A DNA stretch of 64,000 nucleotides from Acridotheres tristis (Eukaryota; Chordata; Aves; Passeriformes; Sturnidae). A model generated the notes under the pieces. That model had not been told where the DNA came from, made no database searches, and saw only the letters and a program-made list of their open reading frames with translations. The translations under genes were made by a program, and so were the position numbers. Below, piece by piece: positions 55,901 to 64,000 of this stretch; the stretch's first letter is position 1, and the number at the start of each line of letters is the position of its first letter. The stretch is taken from positions 62,001 through 126,000 of the forward strand of contig JAQOXP010000056.1 in the NCBI GenBank assembly GCA_037013685.1, written 5' to 3'.

Positions 55901-58129
55901 GCCCGCATCGGCCGCGTGGACGAGGAGCGCTACGACATGGGGACACGGGTCAGCAAGAACGTCACCGAGGTGGGCGCGGAAACGGGGACAGGGAGACGCC
56001 CCCGGGCTGGGCGTGAGGGGACAAAAACGCGTCCTGACCGTCCCCGGTGATGTCCCCGAAGCTGGAGGAGCTGCGGCGCCGCGTGGCCGCCGGGAGGTTC
56101 GTGCGGCCCAACCTGAGGCGGGTGAGGCTCTCGGCCGACGCCATGATGGCGGCGCTGCTGGGCACGAAGCCGCGCGTGGGCACCGACCTGAGGGCAGGGC
56201 TGAGGCAGGTGCGCAAGGACGACGCCGAGAAGGTGAGGAGAGAAAATGGTGGGGAATGGGGGGAAAGGTGAGGGGGGAATGGGGGAAAGGTGAGGGGGGA
56301 ATGGGGAAAAAGGTGAGGGGGAATGGGGGAATTGTGAGGGGGGAATGGGGGAATTGTGAGGGGGGAATGGGGGAAAGGTGAGGGGGGAATGGGGAGGGGG
56401 GAATGGGGGAAAGGGGAGGGGGGAATGGGGGAAAGGTGAGGGGGAATGGAGGAAAGGTGAGGGGGAAACGGGGGAGAAGTGAGGGGGAAATGGGGGAAAA
56501 TGTGAGGGGGAAATGGGGGAAAATGAGAATGGAGGAAAGGTGAGGGGGAATGGGGGAAAGGTGAGGGGGAATGGCGGGGAGTGAAATGTGAGGGAATGTG
56601 AGGAGAAAATGGCGGGAATCGTGAGGGGGAAAATGGCGGGAATCGTGAGGGGGAAAATGGCGGGAATCGTGAGGGGGAAAATGGCGGCAAACGTGAGGGG
56701 AATGTGAGGGGAAAATGGGGAGGAATGTAAGAGAGAAATATTGGAAATGTGAGGGGAAAATTATGGGAAATGTGAGAGGAAAATTATGGGAAATGTGAGG
56801 GGAAAATTCTGGGAAATGTGAGGAGATAAAGGAGGAGAAATGTGAGGACAGAAATGAGGGAAAATGTGAGGGGGAAATGGGGGAAAGGTGAGGGGGAAAT
56901 GGGCGGTGTTCCGTGGGTGTTTTTAGGGTTTTTTTTGTGGGTGTATTTAGGATTTTTTGTGGGTGTTTTTAATGATGTTTTTTTAGGGGCTTTTTAGGGG
57001 ATTTTTAGTGGTGTTTTGCGGGGATTTTTAGCGAAGTTTTGGGGTAGTTTTTGGGATTTTTGGGAGGATTTTTGGGCGGGTCAAAGTGACGACTTCAGGG
57101 GTTTTTGGGGTGTTTTGGGATGATTTTTGGGGAGTTTTGGGGGTGTTTTGCGGGGATTTTTGGGGTATTTTAGGGTGTTTTGGGGTGATTTTTTGGGGTG
57201 TTTTGGGGCCATTTTTGGGGGGATTTTTTTGATAATTTTTGGGGTATTTTGGGGTGATTTTTGGGGGTATTTTAGGTCGATTTTTGGGGTGTTCTGGGGC
57301 GATTTTTGGGGTGTTTTGGGTGGATTTTTGGAGGTGTTCTGGGGCGATTTTTTGGATAATTTTTGGGGTGTTTTGGGGCGGTTTTTGTGGGTGTTTGGGG
57401 GCGATTTTTGGGATAATTTTGGGGTGTTTTGGGCGATTTTTGGGGTGATTTTTGGGGTATTTTGTGGCGATTTTTGGGGAGTTTTTGGGGGTGTTTTGCG
57501 GGGATTTTTGGGGTATTTTGGGGTGATTTTTAAGGTGTTTTGGGTGATTTTTTGGGGTGTTTGGGGCGATTTGGGGTGTTTTGGGGCGATTTTTTGGGAG
57601 TTTTGGGGCGATTTTTGCGGTATTTTGGGGAGATTTTGGGGGGTATTTTAGGTTGATTTTTGGGGTGTTTTGGGACGATTTTTGGGGTAATTTTTAGGGT
57701 GTTTTGGGGTGATTTTTGGGGGAGTTTTGGGGCGAGTTTTGGGGCGATTTTGGGGTCTTTTGGGTCGATTTTTGGGGGTATTTTAAGTTGATTTTTGGGG
57801 GTGTTTTGGGATGATTTTGGGGGGTGTTTTGGGTGGATTTTGGGGGGTATTTTAGGTTGATTTTTGGGGTGTTTTGGGACGATTTTTGCGGTATTTTGGG
57901 GCGATTTTTGGGGGTATTTTAGGTTGATTTTTGGGGTGTTCTGGGGCGATTTTTGCGGTATTTTGGGGAGATTTTGGGGGGTATTTTAGGTTGATTTTTG
58001 GGGTGTTCTGGGACGATTTTTGGGGACACTTTGCAGGAGAGTTACGAGGTCGGGGACTGGCGCAAGAACGTGGACGCCATGAGCGGCATGGAGGGGCGCA
58101 AGAAAAAATTCGAGGGGGCGGCGGCCTGA
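52907..58129 (+). CDS. TNNI3: TNNI3, cardiac troponin I
   Basis: Inhibitory subunit of cardiac troponin. Exons: 52812-53030 (ATG at 52907), 54113-54154, 54282-54416, 55880-55969, 56062-56232, 58037-58129. The heart-specific N-terminal extension has the PKA site [18 protein letters not shown]. Then come [50 protein letters not shown], the inhibitory region [38 protein letters not shown] and [20 protein letters not shown]. Exons 2-6 are phase-perfect. In exon 1 the acidic start [15 protein letters not shown] and [10 protein letters not shown] are in different frames across an 11-C run; one C fewer gives 217 aa (human 210). The RRKSS extension excludes the skeletal TnI genes. A donor (GG|GTGAGG) just after the stop suggests splicing to a 3' untranslated exon at 59272. 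The exon 3 donor edge is duplicated twice downstream. Confidence 0.94.
53031..54110. repeat. AAAATCAGCCTGGGAACCCC array, TNNI3 intron
   Basis: About 45 units of 20-22 bp with CGGCCTGGGAACCCC variants, degenerating to AAAATCACCCTGAAAACCCC after 53780. No exon. Confidence 0.9.
54417..55370. repeat. AAATGTGAGGGGGAAATGGG array, TNNI3 intron 3
   Basis: About 42 units of 21-23 bp. Each unit carries GTGAGGGG, copying the exon 3 donor GTGAGGGG at 54417, so the array may have grown from the donor itself. Confidence 0.9.
55365..55730 (+). repeat. Two extra copies of the TNNI3 exon 3 donor edge
   Basis: GGTGACAGAGCTGCAG followed by GTGAGGGGACA (true edge 54416) recurs with edges at 55380 and 55724. 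Each copy is followed by a short GGGACA stretch like the true intron start. Exon part is about 16 bp. Diverged GTGAGGGG units lie between. Confidence 0.88.
56233..56905. repeat. GGTGAGGGGGGAATGGGGGAA array, TNNI3 intron 5
   Basis: 19-23 bp units again built on GTGAGGGG (donor-like), then AAAATGGCGGGAATCGTGAG units (56600-56700). No exon. Confidence 0.85.
56930..58030. repeat. GGGGTGTTTTGGGGCGATTT array, TNNI3 intron 5
   Basis: Degenerate array of GGGGCGATTTTTGGGGTATT units, G/T-rich, ending about 10 bp before the last coding exon. No exon. Confidence 0.85.
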
Positions 58130-58131
58130 GG

Positions 58132-59271
58132 GTGAGGAACAAACCCCAAAACCTCCCAGAAATCACCAGAAAGTCCCCAAAAAATCACCCCAAAAAAAGC
58201 CCAACTCGCCCCCAAAAAACCGTGAATTAACGCCCTCAAAAAACGGGGTTTTCACCCCAAAAAATCCGAATTTTCACCTAAAAAAACCCTCGAATTTTTC
58301 CACCGAAAAGCCCCAAATTTCCCTCCTAAAAAACACCGAATTTCCCTTTAAAAACCATGAATTCCCCCTAAAAAATCCCTTGAATTTCCCCCCAGAAATC
58401 CCCAAAATTCACCCTCTAAAAAACCTGAATTTTCCCCCAAAAAACCTCAAAATTTTCCTGTAAAAAAACCCTGCATTTTCCCCCCAAAAACCCAAATTTT
58501 CCCCCTAAAAACCCCAAAATTTACCCTCAAAAAAACCTGAATTTCCCCCCCCAAAGGCCCCAAATATCCCCCCAAAAATCTGAATTTTTCCCCCCCAAAA
58601 TCCATAAATTTCCCCTAAAAACCCCCCTGCATGTTCCCCCAAAAACCCGAATTTTGCCCCCCAAAGAACCCTGATTTTCCCCCCAACAAAAACCTGAATT
58701 TTCCCCTAAAAAAACCCCCTGCATATTCCCCCCAAAAACCCGAATTTTCGCCCCAAAAAATCCAAATTTCTCCACCAAAAAACTTGATTTTCCCCCCAAC
58801 AAAACCCTGAATTTCCCCCCCCAAAAGCCCCAAATATCCCCCCAATAACCTGAATTTTTCCCCCCCATAGTCCATAATTTTCCCATAAAAAACCCCCTGC
58901 ATGTTCCCCCCAAAAACCCGAATTTTCCCCCCAAAAAAATCCAAATTTTTCCCCTAAAACCCTGAATTTCCCCCCCCAAAAACCCGAATTTTCCCCCCCC
59001 AAAAATCCAAATTTTTCCCCCCAAAAAATCCAAATTTCTCCCCAAAAAATCCGAATTTCCCCCCCAAAAATCCGAATTTTTCCCACCAAAAAATCCAAAT
59101 TTCTCCCCCCAAAAATCCAAATTTCCCCCCCCCAAAAATCCGAATTTTCCCCCCCAAAAAATCCAAATTTTCCCCCCCAAAAAATCCAAATTTCCCCCCC
59201 CAAAAAATCCAAATTTCTCCCCAAAAAAATCCGAATTTTTCCCCCCAAAAAACCCCCAAAATTTCCCGCAG
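58132..59271. repeat. CCCCCCAAAAATCCAAATTT array after the TNNI3 stop
   Basis: C/A-rich 18-25 bp units. It is either a long 3' untranslated region or, more likely, an intron, given GTGAGG at 58132 and TTTCCCGCAG at 59262-59271. Confidence 0.75.
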
Positions 59272-59415
59272 GAGGAGCCCCCGCGGAGCCCCCCCCTTCC
59301 TTCATCATCATCATCCTCACCTTCATCATCATCATCATCATCATCACGGGCACGACCCCTCCCCCACCCCAAATCCACGCCCCCTCCCCAAATAAACACC
59401 CCTCCCCCACCCCCC
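59272..59415 (+). other. Candidate TNNI3 3' untranslated exon with poly(A) signal
   Basis: Non-repetitive stretch after CCCGCAG, with a TCATCA microsatellite (59301-59345) and AATAAA at 59391-59396. If used, the TNNI3 stop codon sits 2 nt before the last exon junction, too close to trigger nonsense-mediated decay. Confidence 0.6.
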
Positions 59416-59455
59416 CAATTATTTCAGCATCAATTAATTAATCCTTGATTGGCGT

Positions 59456-59461
59456 TTTATT
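59456..59461 (-). terminator. Sulfotransferase poly(A) signal AATAAA
   Basis: TTTATT on plus. It lies 350 bp beyond the predicted stop at 59806 and 60 bp from the opposing TNNI3 signal, so the two genes end tail to tail. Confidence 0.75.
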
Positions 59462-59805
59462 GATTAGCACGATTTGGGGAGGGGGGGTCGTGGGTGAATT
59501 TGGGGGGTCCCTGGGGGTCTCCTCCCCATTTTTGGGGGGTCCCGGGGGGGTTTTGGGGTCCCCTGCGGGTTTTTTGGGGGGGTCTCCCCCAGTTTTTGGG
59601 GGTCCCGGTTGGTTTTTGGGATCCCCTGATGGTTTTTTTAGGGGGTCTCCTTCTGTTTTTGGGGGTCCCGGGCCGTTTTCTGGGGGTCCTGAGGGATTTT
59701 TTTGGGGTCCTGGTTGGTTTTTGGGGCGTCCTGGGGGATTTTTTGGGGGTCGTGGTTGGTTTTTGGGGGGTCCCGGGCCGTTTTCTGGGGCTCCTGAGGG
59801 ATTTC

Positions 59806-60317
59806 TTAGGGTTCCTCCCCCAGTTTTTGGGGGTCCTGGGGGATTTTTTGGGGGTCCCGGGCCATTTCCGGGGCTTCCTGGGGGATATTTTGGGGGTCCT
59901 GGTTGGTTTTTGGGGGTTCCTGGTTGGTTTTTTGGGGGTCCCGGGCCGTTTCCGGGGGTTCTTGGGGGATTTTTTGGGGTTCCTCCCCCAGTTTTTGGGG
60001 GTCCCGGGCCGTTTCCGGGGTGTCCTGGTTGTTTTTTTGGGGGTCCTCGTTGTTTTTTTGGGGGTCCCGGGCCGTTTCTGGGGGGTCCAGGTTGTTTTTT
60101 TGGGGTTCCTGGTTGTTTTTTTGGGGGTCCTCGTTGTTTTTTTGGGGGTCCTCGTTGTTTTTTTGGGGGTCCTGGTTGTTTTTTTGGGGGTCCTCGTTGT
60201 TTTTTTGGGGGTCCTCGTTGTTTTTTTGGGGGTCCCGGGCCGTTTCCGGGGGTTCCTGGTTGTTTTTCTGGGGGTCCCGGTTGTTTTTTTGGGGGTCCCG
60301 GGCGGGTTTTGGGGGGT
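59806..60317 (-). repeat. 21-bp coding array, heptad C-terminal tail of the sulfotransferase
   Basis: GTTGTTTTTTTGGGGGTCCT-type units on plus, 21 bp long, translate on minus into seven-residue repeats (RDPQKNN, EDPQKNN, QDPQKNN, QEPPETA, RDPQKLG). About 24 heptads come before TAA at 59806. Because 21 is divisible by three, copy-number change would not break the frame. Human SULT2B1 also has a Pro/Ser-rich extension, but of different sequence. Confidence 0.7.
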
Positions 60318-62234
60318 CCCAGGGGAAGGTCACCCCCAGCCCCTCCATCCGTTCCCGGTACACGAGCTCGAAGCGCCGGCTCTGCTCGGGGCTCAGGTGA
60401 TTCCTCCAGTCCCCCGAAATTCCTAGCCCAAAAAACAACAAAAATGGGAAAAAAAATAAAAATTAAAATATCCCAAAAATCCCCCAAAAATCCCCCCAAA
60501 ATTCCGCCCAAAAATCCCCAAAAAATCCCGTGAAAAACACCGAAAATGGACAAAAAACCCCCGAAATTCCTGACCCAGAAAACAGCAAAAATGGGAAAAA
60601 AAATAAAAATTAAAATCACCCAAAGATCCCCCAAAAAATCCCCCCAAAATTCCGCCCAAAAATCCCAAAAAAATCCCGTGAAAAACACCAAAAATGGGCA
60701 AAAAAACCCCGAAATTCCTGACCAAAAAACCAACAAAAATGGGCAAAGAAAAAAGTTGAAATCACCCAAAGATCCTCGAAAAAAATTCCCCAAAATTCCC
60801 CCCAAAAATCCCGTAATAAACACCAAAAATGGGCAGAAAAAAAAAAATAAAATACCCCAAAGATCCCCCCAAAAATTCCCCAAAATTACCCCCAAAATCC
60901 TCCAAAAAATCCCCAAAAAATTCCTCCAAAAAATCCCCCAAAAATCCCATGAAAACCACAAAAAATGGACAAAAAACCCCCGAAATTCCTGACCGAAAAA
61001 CCACCAAAAATGGGCAAAAAAATCGAAATTTAAAATACCCCAAAGAGATCCCCAAAATCCCCCCAAAATTCCCCAGAAATCCCGTAAGAAACGCCAAAAA
61101 TGGGCAAAACAAAAAAAATTAAAATACCCCAAAGATCCCCCAAAAAACCCCAAAATTCCGCCCAAAAAATCCCATGAAAAACACCAGAAATGGGCAAAAA
61201 ACGCCCGAAATTGCTGTGAAAAAACTGTCACTGTCCCCAATGTCCCTGTCACTGTCCCCAATGTCCCCATTGATGTCCCCAGTGTCCCCAATGTCCCTGT
61301 CAGTGTCCCCAGTGTCCCCAATGTCCCCACTGATGTCCCCAGTGTCCCCAGTGTCACTGTCAGTGTCCCTGTCACTGTCCCCATTATCCCCAGTGTCCCC
61401 TGAGTGTCCCAAATGTCCCCAGTGTCCCCAATGTCCCTGTCAGTGTCCCCTGAGTGTCCCCAGTGTCTCTGTCAGTGTCCCCAGTGGTGCCCCAGTGTCC
61501 CCAATGATGTCCCCAGTGTCCCCAGTGTCTCTGTCACTGTCCCCAGTGTCCCCAGTGTCCCCACCTTTCCGGAGGAAGGGTCCCCGTGCCGTGTCCAGGA
61601 TGAAGGCGGGGCTGTGTCACTGTCACTGTCCCCAATGTCCCTGTCACTGTCCCCAGTGTCCCCAATGTCACTGTCACTGTCCCCAATGATGTCCCCAGCG
61701 TCAGTGTCACTGTCCCCACCTTTCCTGAGGAAGGGTCCCCGTGCCGTGTCCAGGATGAAGGCGGGGCTGTGTCACTGTCACTGTCCCCAATGTCACTGTC
61801 ACTGTCCCCAGTGTCCCCAATGTCACTGTCACTGTCCCCAATGTCACTGTCACTGTCCCCAGTGTCACTGTCACTGTCCCCAATGTCCCCAATGTCCCCA
61901 GTGTCACTGTCCCCAGTGTCCCCACCTTTCCGGAGGAAGGGTCCCCGTGCCGTGTCCAGGATGAAGGCGGGGCTGTGTCACTGTCACTGTCACTGTCCCC
62001 AATGATGTCCCCAATGTCCCCAATGTCCCCAGTGTCAGTGTCACTGTCCCCACCTTTCCGGAGGAAGGGTCCCCGTGCCGTGTCCAGGATGAAGGCGGGG
62101 CTGAGGCTGAAGTTGCTCATGGGGTTGTGGCTCATGGCCCCGAAGGAGGCGTTGGCCACCACGGCGTCCAGGGCGGCCGGGGACAGCGGGTGGCCCAGGA
62201 ACGAGCACAGGCGCTGCACGCTGCCACGGAGGTC
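59806..62234 (-). CDS. SULT2B1-like cytosolic sulfotransferase, last two coding exons
   Basis: Sulfotransferases move sulfate from PAPS to hydroxyl groups, and SULT2 members prefer sterols. Exons on minus: 62054-62234 (181 nt, the usual size of the penultimate SULT exon) and 59806-60422. The first codes LRGSVQRLCSFLGHPLSP, FGAMSHNPMSNFSLSP and TARGPFLRK. The junction G|GA completes RKGISGDWRNHL, the conserved RKGxxGDWKNxF PAPS-binding and dimer region, then SRRFELVYRERMEGLG and FPWD. FPWD and ILDTARGPFLRKG resemble SULT2B1 more than SULT1 or SULT2A. After FPWD the frame stays open for 169 codons of heptad repeat (RDPQKNN type). Earlier exons lie right of the window. Both borders of the 181-nt exon, and the start of the last exon, are copied in the surrounding array. 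Confidence 0.85.
60423..61220 (-). repeat. A/C-rich intron with repeated last-exon acceptor edges, SULT
   Basis: About 150-bp units include CCCCGAAATTCCTGACC, the first 12 bp of the last exon plus acceptor. Extra edges are at 60569, 60717 and 60988, with a mutated one near 61213 (true edge 60422). The rest is CCCAAAAATTCCCCAAAATT repeat. Confidence 0.85.
61225..62053 (-). repeat. GTCCCCAATGTCACTGTCAC array with three extra exon donor edges, SULT
   Basis: 10-16 bp GTCCCCAGT and GTCACTGTCAC units. Three extra copies of the last 55 bp or so of the 181-nt exon with its GTGGGG donor have edges at 61565, 61720 and 61926 (true edge 62054). The copy at 61720 has a G to A change in the Arg-Lys codon region (TTCCTGAGG for TTCCGGAGG). 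Confidence 0.92.
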
Positions 62235-63640
62235 CTGGGGACAGCAGGGGACATTGGGGACACTGAGGGGACACTGGGGACAGCGGGTGGCCCAGGAACG
62301 AGCACAGGCGCTGCACGCTGCCACGGAGGTCCTGGGGACACATTGGGGACACTGGGGACACATTGGGGACACTGGGGACACTGGGGACACAGTGGGGACA
62401 TTGGGGACACATTGGGGACACTGGGGACACATTGGGGACATTGGGGACACTCAGGGGACATTGGGGACATTGGGGACAGCGGGTGGCCCAGGAACGAGCA
62501 CAGGCGCTGCACGCTGCCACGGAGGTCCTGGGGACACAGTGGGGACATTGGGGACACATTGGGGACACTGGGGACACATTGGGGACATTGGGGACACGTT
62601 GGGGACAGTGACAGTGACATTGGGGACATTGGGGACACTGAGGGGACACTGGGGACACACTGGGGACACATTGGGGACAGTGACAGTGACATTGGGGACA
62701 CATTGGGGACAGCGGGTGGCCCAGGAACGAGCACAGGCGCTGCACGCTGCCACGGAGGTCCTGGGGACAGCGGGGACACTGGGGACACATTGGGGACACT
62801 GGGGACATTGGGGACATTGGGGACACTGGGGACACATTGGGGACACTGAGGGGACACTGGGGACAGCGGGTGGCCCAGGAACGAGCACAGGCGCTGCACG
62901 CTGCCACGGAGGTCCTGGGGACACATTGGGGACATTGGGGACACATTGGGGACACAGTGGGGACACTGGGGACACTCAGGGGACATTGGGGACACTGGGG
63001 ACAGCGGGTGGCCCAGGAACGAGCACAGGCGCTGCACGCTGCCACGGAGGTCCTGGGGACACAGTGGGGACAGTGACAGTGACATTGGGGACACATTGGG
63101 GACATTGGGGACACTGAGGGGACATTGGGGACAGTGACAGTGACATTGGGGACACTGGGGACACATTGGGGACATTGGGGACAGCGGGTGGCCCAGGAAC
63201 GAGCACAGGCGCTGCACGCTGCCACGGAGGTCCTGGGGACACAGTGGGGACACATTGGGGACACTGAGGGGACACATTGGGGACACATTGGGGACATTGG
63301 GGACACTGAGGGGACATTGGGGACACTGGGGACAGTGACAGTGACACTGGGGACACATTGGGGACAGCGGGTGGCCCAGGAACGAGCACAGGCGCTGCAC
63401 GCTGCCACGGAGGTCCTGGGGACACAGTGGGGACACATTGGGGACACTGGGGACACATTGGGGACATTGGGGACACTGGGGACAGTGACAGTGACATTGG
63501 GGATACTGGGGACACATTGGGGACACTGGGGACACATTGGGGACATTGGGGACACATTGGGGACACTCAGGGGATTTGGAGACATTTGGGGGATTTGGGA
63601 CACTTGGGACATTTGGGGACATTGAGGTGACCCTGAACTG
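62235..63640 (-). repeat. GGGGACACATT array with seven extra exon acceptor edges, SULT
   Basis: 9-11 bp GGGGACATT and GGGGACACT units host seven extra copies of the first 56 bp or so of the 181-nt exon (LRGSVQRLCSFLGHPLS) with acceptor CCCCAG. Edges are at 62331, 62527, 62760, 62914, 63052, 63232 and 63415 (true 62234). The exon parts are essentially identical, so the expansion is recent or kept uniform by gene conversion. Confidence 0.95.
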
Positions 63641-64000
63641 ACACTGGGGACACTGGGGGTGATACTGAGGTGTCCCCACCTGTCCCCAGGTGTGTTTTAG
63701 GGGTCCCCAGGTGTGTTTTAGGTGTCCCCAGGTGTCCCCAGGTGTGTTTTAGGGGTCCCCAGGTGTGTCCCCACCTGTCCCCAGGTGTCCCCAGGTGTCC
63801 CCACCTGTCCCCAGGTGTCCCCAGGTGTGTCCCCAGGTGTCCCCAGGTGTCCCCAGGTGTGTTTTAGGGGTCCCCAGGTGTGTCCCCAGGTGTCCCCAGG
63901 TGTCCCCAGGTGTGTTTTAGGGGTCCCCAGGTGTGTCCCCAGGTGTCCCCAGGTGTCCCCAGGTGTGTTTTAGGGGTCCCCAGGTGTGTCCCCAGGTGTC
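63640..64000. repeat. GTCCCCAGGTGTGTTTTAGG array
   Basis: 10-bp CCCCAGGTGT units with GTGTGTTTTAGGGGTCCCCA inserts at about every 60-80 bp, running off the end of the window. Presumably an upstream SULT intron. No exon is visible. Confidence 0.85.

Noticed and set aside
54088..55946. Pro/His/Phe-rich open frames on minus opposite TNNI3
   Set aside because: Product of the GTGAGGGGGAAATGGGG array read in reverse. All three minus frames are open.
59438..61384. 648-codon minus frame with GPPKKQ repeats
   Set aside because: Out of frame with the conserved GISGDWRNHL exon and crosses a splice acceptor. The heptad frame that continues from FPWD is preferred.
1..64000. Transposons, endogenous viruses, tRNA or rRNA genes
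   Set aside because: I saw no LINE/CR1 or LTR motifs, no reverse transcriptase or gag/pol words, no terminal repeats and no tRNA-like folds by eye. Low-copy or decayed elements could still be missed without a search.

Overview
This is a gene-dense, GC-rich vertebrate window that looks like a bird microchromosome. Coding exons are very GC-rich and split by introns made almost entirely of short tandem repeats. The gene set is the one found on human 19q13.4, and the cardiac troponin I core resembles the avian protein as I remember it. I joined exons by hand from splice sites, reading-frame phase and family motifs. Species and clade are inference.

Layout, left to right. (1) 956-9393, minus: PPP1R12C, first seven coding exons only; the rest lies left of base 1. 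(2) 9535-26842, minus: TNNT1 (slow skeletal troponin T), complete, 13 coding exons, 259 aa. (3) 29383-33580, minus: KMT5C (H4K20 methyltransferase), complete except for one apparent frameshift. (4) 34322-41606, plus: HSPBP1, complete, 331 aa. (5) 41898-49811, plus: DNAAF3, complete, 460 aa. (6) 52907-58129, plus: TNNI3 (cardiac troponin I), complete except for one apparent frameshift. (7) 59806-62234, minus: the last two coding exons of a SULT2B1-like sulfotransferase; the rest lies right of base 64000.

The genes do not form one pathway. TNNT1 and TNNI3 are sarcomere thin-filament subunits, PPP1R12C targets PP1 to myosin, DNAAF3 assembles ciliary dyneins, HSPBP1 is an HSP70 exchange factor, KMT5C marks heterochromatin, and the SULT sulfates sterols or other hydroxyl compounds. 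Spacing is tight: KMT5C and HSPBP1 share a promoter carrying eight ATTGG boxes, the TNNT1 poly(A) signal lies about 110 bp from the PPP1R12C start codon, and TNNI3 and SULT converge with poly(A) signals 60 bp apart. Compared with human gene order, the block TNNI3-DNAAF3-HSPBP1-KMT5C is inverted as a unit, which separates the usual TNNI3/TNNT1 pair.

The most unusual feature is that many intronic arrays contain extra copies of the edge of the neighbouring exon, including its splice site. I count eleven exon borders in four genes with one to seven extra copies. Other notable signals are a nested GATA-MEF2-GATA palindrome upstream of TNNI3, ten perfect TGACGTCA sites, a 169-residue heptad tail predicted for the sulfotransferase, and two large satellites of unrelated type inside one DNAAF3 intron.
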